NCBI GenBank assembly: GCA_905234205.1
Contig: CAJOGG010000041.1
Coordinates: forward strand, 5,846-21,165
Origin: an uncultured Synergistales bacterium
Lineage (GTDB): Bacteria; Synergistota; Synergistia; Synergistales; Aminobacteriaceae
DNA: 15,320 nt
Reading direction: 5' to 3'
Shown here piece by piece: positions 1 through 7,335 of the stretch; within the stretch, counting starts at the first letter, position 1; every line of letters starts with the position of its first letter. The notes under the pieces were generated by a model. It was not told where the DNA came from. It searched no databases and worked only from the letters and a program-made list of their open reading frames with translations. Both the position numbers and the translations under genes were made by a program.

Positions 1-882
1 CCTTAACGCCTTGCAATGTTCCTCGATGAACGGGTCAAGCTCTTCAACAACGATAACACGCTTCACACTCTTGGCAAAAGCCTTGAGCTTCTCATCAGGC
101 AACGGCCAAATCATTCCAAGCTTCAAAACTGGATACAAATCTCCGCAAGCTTCCTTGACATATTGATAACAAGTTGACGAGGTTATTATTCCGATTGAGT
201 TGTCTTTGCCTTCATCAACGCGATTTAAGTCGGTGCTATCTGAAAAGATTGTAAGTTTGCGCATACGTTCCTCAACGATTGGGTGACGCCTTATGGCATT
301 GCCCGGCATCATAACGTACTTGGCTATGTCCTTCTCGTAGGGTATCTCCGTGTCGTCAATACGTTCACCAATTTCGACAAGTGATTGAGAGTGAGCTATG
401 CGCGTGCACATTTTCACGATAACAGGGACATCGAACTCTTCAGAAATATCATAAGCACGCTTGAAAAATTCCAGGGCCTCCTGTGAGTCTGAAGGCTCAA
501 GCATTGGAAGCTTTGCTGACTTTGCATAATGTCGTGAGTCCTGCTCGTTCTGTGAAGAATGCATTCCGGCATCATCGGCGACACAAATAACCATGCCCGC
601 ATTAATTCCGGTATACGAGACTGTGAACAACGGATCAGCCGCAACGTTTAAGCCAACGTGTTTCATTCCACAAAAGCTTCGTTTGCCCGCAAGAGCTGCC
701 CCGAAAGCTGTCTCCATTGCAACTTTTTCATTGGGTGCCCATTCGCTGTAAACGTCATCATATTTTGCTATCTCTTCTGTGATTTCAGTGCTGGGTGTAC
801 CAGGATAACTTGATGCAACACAACAACCACCCTCATATAAACCGCGAGCCGCCGCTGTATTTCCTTGCATCAGTTGTTTCAT
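1..882 (-). CDS. iorA: Indolepyruvate:ferredoxin oxidoreductase subunit alpha, N-terminal part (runs off left edge)
   Basis: This is the large subunit of the enzyme that oxidatively decarboxylates aryl-pyruvates, made by transamination of Trp, Phe and Tyr, to aryl-acetyl-CoA with ferredoxin as electron acceptor. It is a cytoplasmic enzyme of anaerobic amino-acid fermentation. The 294 visible codons cover the pyrimidine-binding domain typical of the family: YPGTPSTEI at residues 26-34, WAPNEK around 48-53 with the conserved Glu52, GMKHVGLNVAADP around 72-84, and HSSQNEQDSRHYAKSAKLP from about 108. VEELDPFIEEH lies near the left edge. The family is usually near 600 residues, so about half is missing, including the thiamine-diphosphate domain and the C-terminal 4Fe-4S motifs. 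The ATG at 882 has an AAGGGGG ribosome binding site 8 nt upstream. The beta subunit is not in the window. The gene is divergent from the M48 protease gene. Identification is confident. Confidence 0.93.
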   Translation of the reverse strand, partial: MKQLMQGNTAAARGLYEGGCCVASSYPGTPSTEITEEIAKYDDVYSEWAPNEKVAMETAFGAALAGKRSFCGMKHVGLNVAADPLFTVSYTGINAGMVICVADDAGMHSSQNEQDSRHYAKSAKLPMLEPSDSQEALEFFKRAYDISEEFDVPVIVKMCTRIAHSQSLVEIGERIDDTEIPYEKDIAKYVMMPGNAIRRHPIVEERMRKLTIFSDSTDLNRVDEGKDNSIGIITSSTCYQYVKEACGDLYPVLKLGMIWPLPDEKLKAFAKSVKRVIVVEELDPFIEEHCKALR

Positions 883-950
883 AAAAATTTCCCCCTTCAA
901 GTCATCGTTTGAATTTTATATCTTAATCGCGAATTGGTTATGAATCAATT

Positions 951-980
951 TTGTAAGTAATAGAATATTTTTGCGATAAT
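951..980 (+). promoter_or_regulatory. Candidate promoter for the M48-to-YkuD operon
   Basis: TTGTAA (951-956) and GATAAT (975-980) are separated by 18 nt. TGC directly before the -10 box gives an extended -10 element (TG at 972-973). Transcription would start near 987, about 40 nt ahead of the TTG start at 1030. It lies in the 147-nt gap between iorA and the M48 gene. No convincing promoter pair was found for iorA on the other strand. This is a motif match only. Confidence 0.42.
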
Positions 981-1029
981 CGACTTGCTAACGCGTATAA
1001 TTACAGCCATGAAAGGAGGCATTATTCAA

Positions 1030-1665
1030 TTGAAGAGAAAAATTTTCGTAGCGCTATTAATTTCATTCATGTTGAGCTCATGTGCTTATGCTGAAATAAG
1101 TAAAGACGTCGTAGAGGCTGCGTGGCAAAAGATAGCTACAACTGATGGTTTTACCGTTGTAAAAATTAATTACGAGAAAGATAAATCGCCGAACGCTTGG
1201 GTAGCTTTCAAGTCGCAGAAAAATTTTAGCGTTCATGTTACCGAAGGCTTGATGCAAATTCTTAACACCGAAGAACAAATTGCCGGAGTGCTTGGGCATG
1301 AGATCGGACACGTGAGACTAGGACACTATAACAAAGGCGTTGGACGTAATATAGGCTGGTCGATTTTAAGCGGAGTGTTAAGCAACACAGTTGGAACTGT
1401 CGGCCAAGTTGTAGGCTCCGTGGGAATGAACTTAGCTGAAAGCGGCTTTAGTCGTCAACAAGAAGTTGAAGCAGATGATTACGGCGTAGTCTTGCTCAAA
1501 AAAGCTGGCTACGATCCACGAGGCTTATACAGAGCTATGAAAGCATTTGCTGATAACAAGTATGTAACCCGGCCAAGTGGCTTTAACTCTCACCCACCAA
1601 CCGCACGAAGACTCAAACATTTATTGGATAAAGCTAAGGAAGTTGAGGGCAAGACTAACAAGTAA
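1030..1665 (+). CDS. Exported M48-family zinc metalloprotease (BepA/YggG/LoiP-like)
   Basis: A 211-residue exported protease. The zinc motif HEIGH is at residues 90-94, and the third ligand is Glu145 in SRQQEVEAD, matching the M48 pattern SRxxExxAD. SHPPTARRL around 187-195 is also typical of periplasmic M48 proteins. The N-terminus has Lys/Arg, a hydrophobic core and LSSC, which resembles a lipobox; AYA just after it could instead be a signal peptidase I site. I chose the TTG at 1030 because AAAGGAGG (1012-1019) sits 10 nt upstream. That sequence would be translated if the ATG at 1009 were used, which makes the ATG unlikely. Family members degrade or help fold misassembled envelope proteins. 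It is the first gene of the plus-strand run, and the next gene starts 37 nt after its stop. The fold and catalytic class are certain; the substrate is not. Confidence 0.9.
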   Translation: MKRKIFVALLISFMLSSCAYAEISKDVVEAAWQKIATTDGFTVVKINYEKDKSPNAWVAFKSQKNFSVHVTEGLMQILNTEEQIAGVLGHEIGHVRLGHYNKGVGRNIGWSILSGVLSNTVGTVGQVVGSVGMNLAESGFSRQQEVEADDYGVVLLKKAGYDPRGLYRAMKAFADNKYVTRPSGFNSHPPTARRLKHLLDKAKEVEGKTNK

Positions 1666-1673
1666 GCTATAAT
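1643..1673 (+). promoter_or_regulatory. Possible internal promoter before the Trp-rich protein gene
   Basis: A perfect TATAAT (1668-1673) lies just after the M48 stop codon, with TTGAGG (1643-1648) 19 nt upstream. A start near 1680 would give a leader of about 23 nt containing the AGGTGA ribosome binding site. The spacer is longer than ideal, so this is weak support for separate expression of the downstream genes. Confidence 0.3.
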
Positions 1674-1702
1674 TACGGAAAATTGAGAGTAGGTGAAATA
1701 AT

Positions 1703-2515
1703 TTGTCCCGCATAAAATTTAGCTTAATATTAATCGCTGCTCTATTAGTCAGTTTTGTAACGTCTCCAACAAAATCAGAAGCAAGCGTTTATCCGGCCAT
1801 AGCTGCCTATCAAGAATCTTATGCGATGAATTTTGAAGTATGGAAGCCTTATGACTTGCCCGCGGGTTGGTATGCAACTTTTGACGGTTTTCCGGTTGCA
1901 CAGATAGCCGAGAATCGCTGGGTATATGGCAAGCAAGATATTTACGGAGCTTTAACGCCCACAAATGTTTTAGTCGGGTCTGTTATACCTTCAAACGTTC
2001 CAGGCTTGGCCCGAATCTCATCGACATGGACTTACGGATTACCATATGATAGCCCGGAGTTTATGAAAATTCTTGATTACATGTGCAATAGAATGGGCTG
2101 GCTTTACCTTCCTGAACAACATGTGAATACGATAATAGCTTGGAATACTCACAAAGTTGGAGTATGGATCTGGCTTGGAAACCGTTGGAAAAGATTTGAA
2201 CCTCGTAGCAATGAATACACTTGGCAAATGTTAAAACGTTTAGCACCGTACGTAGCTCGTGAGTTAGAAAAGAATCACGTTTGGTATATCGGTGGTGAGC
2301 CCGCTGAAGTTGCTGACCTTGCGCGACAATGGGGAATAATTTGGGGCGGCAGAGTCGTACTTGAGAAACTCAAATCTTATGAGGATAGAGGCGGCGGAAA
2401 TGATAGCGGCACAGTTACCTCAATGAGAAGCGAAAGTTCTTCAAGCAGTAGCGGCAGCTCGTCTGGTCCTAGAGAAACTAAGTCAAACCCAAGCCCTCAA
2501 TGGGACGTAGATTAA
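1703..2515 (+). CDS. Tryptophan-rich secreted protein of unknown function with Ser-rich tail
   Basis: A 270-residue protein I do not recognise. It begins with a clear signal peptide: basic MSRIK, a hydrophobic core at about 7-20, and likely cleavage after SEA near residue 27. The mature part contains 14 tryptophans, about 5 percent of residues and far above average, plus many tyrosines and glycines. A dense cluster lies at 147-162 (AWNTHKVGVWIWLGNRW). This suggests a folded aromatic-rich beta domain, possibly one that binds a ligand or polymer. From about 229 the chain becomes low-complexity: a Gly run, then a Ser-rich stretch at about 240-254, then a Pro/Ser/acidic tail ending WDVD. There is one Cys (128) and no obvious catalytic motif or membrane anchor after the signal. 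The start is TTG with AGGTGA (1691-1696) 6 nt upstream. It sits between the exported protease and a TPR-like protein. A structural or binding role in the envelope is a guess. Confidence 0.85.
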   Translation: MSRIKFSLILIAALLVSFVTSPTKSEASVYPAIAAYQESYAMNFEVWKPYDLPAGWYATFDGFPVAQIAENRWVYGKQDIYGALTPTNVLVGSVIPSNVPGLARISSTWTYGLPYDSPEFMKILDYMCNRMGWLYLPEQHVNTIIAWNTHKVGVWIWLGNRWKRFEPRSNEYTWQMLKRLAPYVARELEKNHVWYIGGEPAEVADLARQWGIIWGGRVVLEKLKSYEDRGGGNDSGTVTSMRSESSSSSSGSSSGPRETKSNPSPQWDVD

Positions 2516-2531
2516 TCGAGGTGATAAATTT

Positions 2532-3464
2532 ATGGCTCCCAAGAAACAGACTCAAGACAAAAATTTACGTATCGTTCAGCTTTTAACTATGGCCTGGAAC
2601 GCAAAGAGTGTATCTCGCATAATCTCTATCACTGATCAAATACTCGAGCTTAATTCAAATTGTGTAGAGGCTTTGTTACTGAAAGCTGATAGCATTGAAG
2701 ACACCAACGAACGAACGCAGATTTTACTTCACGCATTATCAGCCGTTGAAGAGCCAAAGAATTTAATTAATCCTGAAGAGAAGAATTTGTTCTTCATGGT
2801 ACTGAATCATAGGCTTGCATACACATATTTTCTCAAGGAAAATTTTGACGAGGCTTTCAAGTATTGTGAACAAGCTCTAAATTTTGTGGTCGAACATGAG
2901 TCGGAGATTGATTATGATGATGAGCTTATTGGAGTTGTATCGCAGCTGAAGACTTTACGCTATAGGATATTGCTTCGTCATGAAGATTGGCGTGAAATTC
3001 TTGCGCAAACTATGAGAGACGGAGATAAGACTCTGGCTTGGGCTTACTCAAAATTGATAGCGGCATGGGCAACGGCTGGAACTAATCAACGTAAGAGCAT
3101 ATGTGCCCCAATGTTTTGGGACGCGTTAATGTTAGCACCTGACGTACCGTTTTACATGTTGGGTTTCTTTGAGGAACCTGACGACGATTCTGACGAGGAA
3201 GTTCTGAATGATTTTGAGTTTGCCTTAATGTTTTACGACGTTATTTCGATTAGCAATGAGTTTCACGACTGGTTCGCAAGAGGGACGATATTGTTCGGGC
3301 TTCTGTCAGGACGCTTTGAAAATGAAGAATATGAATACATGGTTGATGCCCTTGACAGTTTTGGTGGCTATATTGAGTATCAACATATGAGGAGTTTATT
3401 AACAAGTACAGAAGACTCTGAAGTTATAGAGACGTTGGCAGCAAATAAATGTCTAGCAGAATAA
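2532..3464 (+). CDS. TPR-like hypothetical protein, cytoplasmic
   Basis: A 310-residue soluble protein with no signal peptide or membrane segment. Helical hairpins resembling tetratricopeptide repeats are visible at about 25-70 (including QILELNSNCVEALLLKA) and 88-121 (LAYTYFLKENFDEAFKYCEQAL), with the usual A/Y/F/A spacing. An acidic stretch (EEPDDDSDEE) lies at about 214-223. No enzyme motif is visible. TPR proteins usually act as protein-binding scaffolds, so an adaptor role is plausible but unproven. The ATG at 2532 has GAGGTG (2518-2523) 8 nt upstream. The gene starts 16 nt after the Trp-rich gene and ends 23 nt before the Lon-like protease gene, so co-transcription is likely. A function linked to the neighbouring proteases is inferred from position only. 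Confidence 0.82.
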   Translation: MAPKKQTQDKNLRIVQLLTMAWNAKSVSRIISITDQILELNSNCVEALLLKADSIEDTNERTQILLHALSAVEEPKNLINPEEKNLFFMVLNHRLAYTYFLKENFDEAFKYCEQALNFVVEHESEIDYDDELIGVVSQLKTLRYRILLRHEDWREILAQTMRDGDKTLAWAYSKLIAAWATAGTNQRKSICAPMFWDALMLAPDVPFYMLGFFEEPDDDSDEEVLNDFEFALMFYDVISISNEFHDWFARGTILFGLLSGRFENEEYEYMVDALDSFGGYIEYQHMRSLLTSTEDSEVIETLAANKCLAE

Positions 3465-3487
3465 TTAATTAACAGGAGAAAAATATA

Positions 3488-5974
3488 TTGACGTTGAAAA
3501 TTTCACAGAGATTAACACCAGAAAAATTACGCAAGATTAAACCCGTTGAAAGTTGGAAGTTAAACACTACTGACGATATAACCATATCAAAATCTCGTAA
3601 CCCTGAACCATTAATCGGCCAAGCTCGTGCAGTTGAAGCTATAGATTTCGGCTTAGCTGTGAATGGTCGTGGCTATAACATTTTCATTACTGGTCAACCT
3701 GATAACGGAAGAACTAGTTACGCACTGGAAAAATTGCGAGCACAAGCTGAACATTTACCCGCTCCAGACGATTGGCTGTATCTTTACAATTTCGACAAGC
3801 CCGAAGAACCTATGGCTGTATCTGTTCCGGCAGGCAAAGGGAAAAAATTAGCCGATGAGCTTGAAGAACTCTTGACCGACCTTAAAAACAACATAAGCAA
3901 AGCTTTTGAACAAAGCCAATATGAAGACGCAAAGGCAGGACAAATTAAACTGTTTCAGGAAAGTGCCAATGCTATTATGGACAAGCTAAAAGCTCAAGCC
4001 GCAAAACAGCATTTTTCGTTGAAACGTACTCCGCAGGGATTTATAAACGTGCCTTTAGTTAAGGATAAGGACGAAGAAGGCAAGGAAATTGAACGCGAAT
4101 TGAAACCAGAAGAGTATGAAGCTCTCGACGCAGAAAAGCAGAAACGTTATCAGGCCATGAACGATAAAATCTCGCAACGAACTTTATCAGGCATGAGGAA
4201 AATTCGTGACATGGAAAAAGATTTACGAGAGACGCTAGCAAAACTTGACTCTGAAATTTGTCGCAACGCTATAACGCCTTGTTTCAATGACATTAGCGAA
4301 AACTATAAGGGCAACGAGAAATTATTAGCATGGTTCACAAAAATGTTCGACGACGTTATCGAAAACTTCGGGGCGTTTATCACGGCAGCCAGGGAAGAAA
4401 ATTCCGAGGTAGATTTCACACGTTACAAGGCTAATCTCTTTGTGAGCAATGACCCAAGCAAAGGTGCGCCAGTTATTTGGGAAACTAATCCAACTTACTA
4501 TAACTTATCCGGGCGCGTTGAATACGAGAGCCATCAAGGATATTTGTACACGGACTTCAGAAGGATCTTGGCCGGAGCTTTTCACAAGGCTAACGGAGGT
4601 TTTCTTGTCATTGACGCGGAAAAAGTTTTGATGAATTTCATGTCGTGGGAAGCTATCAAGCGTTTAATGCGAACTGGTGAAGCAGCTATAGAGAATCTTG
4701 GCGAGCAGTATGGAGCTTTACCACTTTCATCATTGCGTCCTACTCCAATAAAAATGAAGCTCAAGATAATCATGACAGGGTCGCCTTATATTTACGAACT
4801 ACTTCAATATTATGATCCTGAGTTCAGTAAAATTTTCAAGATCAAAGCAACTTTTGATATAGATATGCCACGAACAGCCGATAACGAACGAAAAATGGCA
4901 CGCTATATCGCAGAATTTATCAAGCGCGAGAATCTCAAGCCCTTTGACGCTTCTGCCTTGTCGGAAATCATAGAGTGGTCAGGACGTGAAGCCGAGGATC
5001 AAAATTTATTGTCGGTTGAAGTTGGAAAGCTGCGCGAATTATTAACCGAGTCAAACGCTTGGTCAGAAGTTGCAGCCAAAAAATCCGGAGTAGTAACCCG
5101 CGATAACGTTATCAAAGCTATTGAGCACAAAAATTATCGTTCAGGCTTGTATCAGGAAAAACTAGCACGAGCTTTCAAGGACGGAATAATTCACATAGAC
5201 ACTAAGGGCGAGGCTGTAGGACAAATTAACGGCTTGAGCGTGATTGATCTCAACGATTACCGTTTCGGGCACCCTTCCAGAATCACAGCTAACGTTTTCA
5301 TGGGCCAAGAAGGAGTCGTAAATATCGAGCGTGAAGTAAAAATGACCGGCCCAATACACAACAAAGGCTTGATGATCTTATCGAGTTATCTCGGTCGTAA
5401 ATATGCGCAGGATATGCCATTGAGTTTAAGCGCTCACATAACGTTTGAGCAAAATTATTCGGGCATTGAGGGGGATAGCGCGTCTTCAACGGAATTATAT
5501 TGTATTCTTTCAGCTTTGTCGGGCTTGCCTTTGAAACAGGGTATCGCAGTAACAGGCTCTGTGGATCAATTCGGGACTGTGCAGCCAATCGGAGGAGTGA
5601 ACGAGAAGATCGAGGGCTTTTACGAGTACTGCAAAATCTCCGGCTTAACTGGCGATCAAGGCGTAATGATTCCACAATCGAATGCGCGGCACTTGATGCT
5701 GAACTCTGAAGTTATTCAAGCTGTAAAAGATGGCAAGTTCTCTATCTGGACGGTTAATAACATTGATGAAGGAATAGAGCTTTTAACCGGAGTCAACGCT
5801 GGCAAGCAACGTAAGGACGGCTCTTATACTAAAGGCTCCGTGCATGGATTAGTGAGAGAGAGACTCAAGAAAATGTTAAGCGACGGAATGAGACTCGAGA
5901 AAAAATTTGGCTCAACCCCACGCAAAAGACGTAAGAAGGATGCAAAACCGCAAAATATTCCTAATGCTCAATGA
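3488..5974 (+). CDS. Lon-like ATP-dependent serine protease (AAA_32 / Lon_C type)
   Basis: An 828-residue soluble AAA+ protease of the Lon-related family that differs from classical LonA in lacking the N-terminal substrate domain. The order is: an N-terminal region, a Walker A-like loop at 69-77 (GQPDNGRTS, with Arg where Lys is usual, as I recall being common in this family), a long charged, probably coiled-coil insertion at about 120-300, a Walker B-like segment at about 369-377 (NGGFLVIDA, Asp376), and a C-terminal Lon protease domain from about 555. The catalytic dyad is Ser664 in EGDSASS and Lys707 in GGVNEKIEG. Their spacing of 43 residues equals that of E. coli Lon (679/722). The tail is very basic (around 802-820). 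The start is TTG with AGGAGA (3474-3479) 8 nt upstream. The 3' end overlaps the endonuclease III gene. Presumed role: ATP-dependent degradation of damaged or regulatory proteins. Confidence 0.93.
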   Translation: MTLKISQRLTPEKLRKIKPVESWKLNTTDDITISKSRNPEPLIGQARAVEAIDFGLAVNGRGYNIFITGQPDNGRTSYALEKLRAQAEHLPAPDDWLYLYNFDKPEEPMAVSVPAGKGKKLADELEELLTDLKNNISKAFEQSQYEDAKAGQIKLFQESANAIMDKLKAQAAKQHFSLKRTPQGFINVPLVKDKDEEGKEIERELKPEEYEALDAEKQKRYQAMNDKISQRTLSGMRKIRDMEKDLRETLAKLDSEICRNAITPCFNDISENYKGNEKLLAWFTKMFDDVIENFGAFITAAREENSEVDFTRYKANLFVSNDPSKGAPVIWETNPTYYNLSGRVEYESHQGYLYTDFRRILAGAFHKANGGFLVIDAEKVLMNFMSWEAIKRLMRTGEAAIENLGEQYGALPLSSLRPTPIKMKLKIIMTGSPYIYELLQYYDPEFSKIFKIKATFDIDMPRTADNERKMARYIAEFIKRENLKPFDASALSEIIEWSGREAEDQNLLSVEVGKLRELLTESNAWSEVAAKKSGVVTRDNVIKAIEHKNYRSGLYQEKLARAFKDGIIHIDTKGEAVGQINGLSVIDLNDYRFGHPSRITANVFMGQEGVVNIEREVKMTGPIHNKGLMILSSYLGRKYAQDMPLSLSAHITFEQNYSGIEGDSASSTELYCILSALSGLPLKQGIAVTGSVDQFGTVQPIGGVNEKIEGFYEYCKISGLTGDQGVMIPQSNARHLMLNSEVIQAVKDGKFSIWTVNNIDEGIELLTGVNAGKQRKDGSYTKGSVHGLVRERLKKMLSDGMRLEKKFGSTPRKRRKKDAKPQNIPNAQ

Positions 5975-6605
5975 ACTTGAAGCAGTGTATCACAATGAAG
6001 CCCGCCCTCCGGAACTAGGACACCCAGAACCGCTGGACGGGTTAATCTTAACGATACTTTCGCAGAACACCAACGACAAAAATCGTGACGCAGCTTTCTC
6101 AAATCTCAAAGCCTTATATCCAGCATGGCAGGACGTAATCAATGCAGGCCCGGAAAAACTCGAAACAGCAATCAAGACAGCAGGACTTGCTCACACGAAA
6201 GCTAAAAGGATAATTCACATACTGAATCAAATTCACAATGATTTCGACGAATACTCAATCAAGAAATTAGCGTTGCAGGAACCTGAATATATTGCGGATT
6301 ACTTGCGAGCATTGCCAGGAGTTGGAGCCAAAACTGTTGCTTGCGTGTTGTTGTTCGATTTGAAGCTGAAAGCGTTTCCAGTTGATACACATGTTACGAG
6401 AGTCTCAAAGCGTGTTGGAGTTGTGCCGGAAAAATTTACGCCAGAAGAAATCTCGTTGATGTATGAGAGTGTTGTACCTGTTGAACGTTGCTTAGGAGGT
6501 CACGTAAATATAATCGATCATGGCCGAGCTATTTGTCATTCAAGAAATCCAAAGTGTAAAATCTGTACATTGTCAAAAATTTGTGAAAAGGTAGGTTTAT
6601 TATGA
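5940..6605 (+). CDS. nth: Endonuclease III homologue (HhH-GPD DNA glycosylase/AP lyase with 4Fe-4S cluster)
   Basis: A base-excision repair enzyme that removes oxidised pyrimidines and cleaves abasic sites. Numbered from the ATG at 5940 (221 residues), the helix-hairpin-helix is LPGVGAKT at 125-132 with catalytic Lys131. The catalytic Asp149 is in PVDTHVTRVSKRVG. The C-terminal iron-sulphur cluster is intact with the classic C-x6-C-x2-C-x5-C spacing (Cys199, 206, 209, 215). The start is uncertain. TTG 5907 and ATG 5964 are in frame too. I prefer 5940 because the resulting N-terminus resembles that of E. coli Nth, though AAGAAGG (5933-5939) abuts it directly rather than lying at normal spacing. 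All options overlap the end of the Lon-like gene, so translational coupling is likely. The stop overlaps the next start by four bases (ATGA). Confidence 0.92.
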   Translation: MQNRKIFLMLNELEAVYHNEARPPELGHPEPLDGLILTILSQNTNDKNRDAAFSNLKALYPAWQDVINAGPEKLETAIKTAGLAHTKAKRIIHILNQIHNDFDEYSIKKLALQEPEYIADYLRALPGVGAKTVACVLLFDLKLKAFPVDTHVTRVSKRVGVVPEKFTPEEISLMYESVVPVERCLGGHVNIIDHGRAICHSRNPKCKICTLSKICEKVGLL

Positions 6606-7282
6606 TGAGGACAAAAATTTTATTTGCATGTGTGTTAATGTTTCTGCTGCCTGTTCTTGCTGAAGGAAAAACTAAGCCTTCTCCGAAATGGGTAGGAGAA
6701 TTGTACGAGGTTCAAGACGCTAAGCAGGTTGCATTGGTTCGCGGGACTGTTGGGACAAACGCTAATTTCTCGTTTCATGTTAAGGACGACGAAGGAAACT
6801 GGGAAGAAGTAATCTCTTGTCCTGCTTACATAGGCAAAAAGGGTTGGGGAAAGACTCAAGAGGGCGACATGTTAACTCCACGCGGCGTTTTCACTTTCAC
6901 AAAGGCATTCGGAATCAATAAAGATCCTGGTTGCCCAATGGGTTACACTCAAGTTGATGATACGCATTATTGGGTCGGCGATTCAAGTTCAGAACGTTAC
7001 AATCAATTTGTCTCAACGCGCGATTACGACGATTTCAACAAGAAGGACAGCGAACACATAATAGATTACAAGCAAGCCTATAAATATTGCCTGAACATCA
7101 GCTATAACTTTGACGGAGTCCCCGGAGCAGGCAGCGCAATATTCCTTCATTGTCAGACGAAGAACAAATTTACGGCGGGTTGTGTAGCAATTCCAGAGAA
7201 ATACATGCGTGAAGTGTTGACTCTTGTTCGGGAGAACTGCGTTGTGATTATGGACACGAACGACAACATCAAGAACTATTAG
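6602..7282 (+). CDS. Exported L,D-transpeptidase-like protein (YkuD/ErfK family variant)
   Basis: A 226-residue exported protein. After the signal peptide (hydrophobic to about residue 20, likely cleaved after VLA or a little later) it shows features of the YkuD catalytic fold: TPRG at 92-95 and the active-site pair His183 (IFLHC) and Cys194 (TAGCVAIP). The usual SHGC motif reads TAGC here, a form found in one branch of the family. Such enzymes crosslink peptidoglycan through L,D bonds or attach proteins to it; a carboxypeptidase-type activity is also possible. Extra cysteines at 73, 111, 163 and 184 are notable. The ATG at 6602 overlaps the nth stop codon, and AAGGTAGG (6588-6595) serves as ribosome binding site; ATG 6605 is an alternative. 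It is the last gene of the run, followed by a terminator. Its association with an exported M48 protease supports an envelope role. Confidence 0.85.
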   Translation: MMRTKILFACVLMFLLPVLAEGKTKPSPKWVGELYEVQDAKQVALVRGTVGTNANFSFHVKDDEGNWEEVISCPAYIGKKGWGKTQEGDMLTPRGVFTFTKAFGINKDPGCPMGYTQVDDTHYWVGDSSSERYNQFVSTRDYDDFNKKDSEHIIDYKQAYKYCLNISYNFDGVPGAGSAIFLHCQTKNKFTAGCVAIPEKYMREVLTLVRENCVVIMDTNDNIKNY

Positions 7283-7296
7283 GCGAGAAAAATTAT

Positions 7297-7335
7297 TCCC
7301 TAGGATTCATGAACGAGTCCCAGGGATTTTATTTT
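7297..7335. terminator. Rho-independent terminator between convergent genes, probably bidirectional
   Basis: A 12-bp stem (7297-7308 with 7315-7326) has one A-C mismatch, one G-U pair and a 6-nt loop. On the plus strand it is followed by TTTTATTTT (7327-7335). On the left flank an A-rich stretch (7286-7292) gives a T-rich run for minus-strand transcripts. It lies between the stop of the transpeptidase-like gene and the stop of the symporter gene and can end both transcripts. Confidence 0.85.

Noticed and set aside
985..1029. Longer N-terminus for the M48 protease from TTG 985 or ATG 1009
   Set aside because: It would place the AAAGGAGG ribosome binding site within the gene and put extra residues in front of a normal signal peptide.
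883..1029. tRNA or structured leader between iorA and the M48 gene
   Set aside because: No cloverleaf-like arms or stable hairpins seen; the region is AT-rich promoter-like sequence.
5298..5675. 125-codon open frame on the minus strand inside the Lon-like gene
   Set aside because: Antisense to a well-conserved protease domain, with low-complexity Arg/Ser/Leu-rich translation and no family resemblance.
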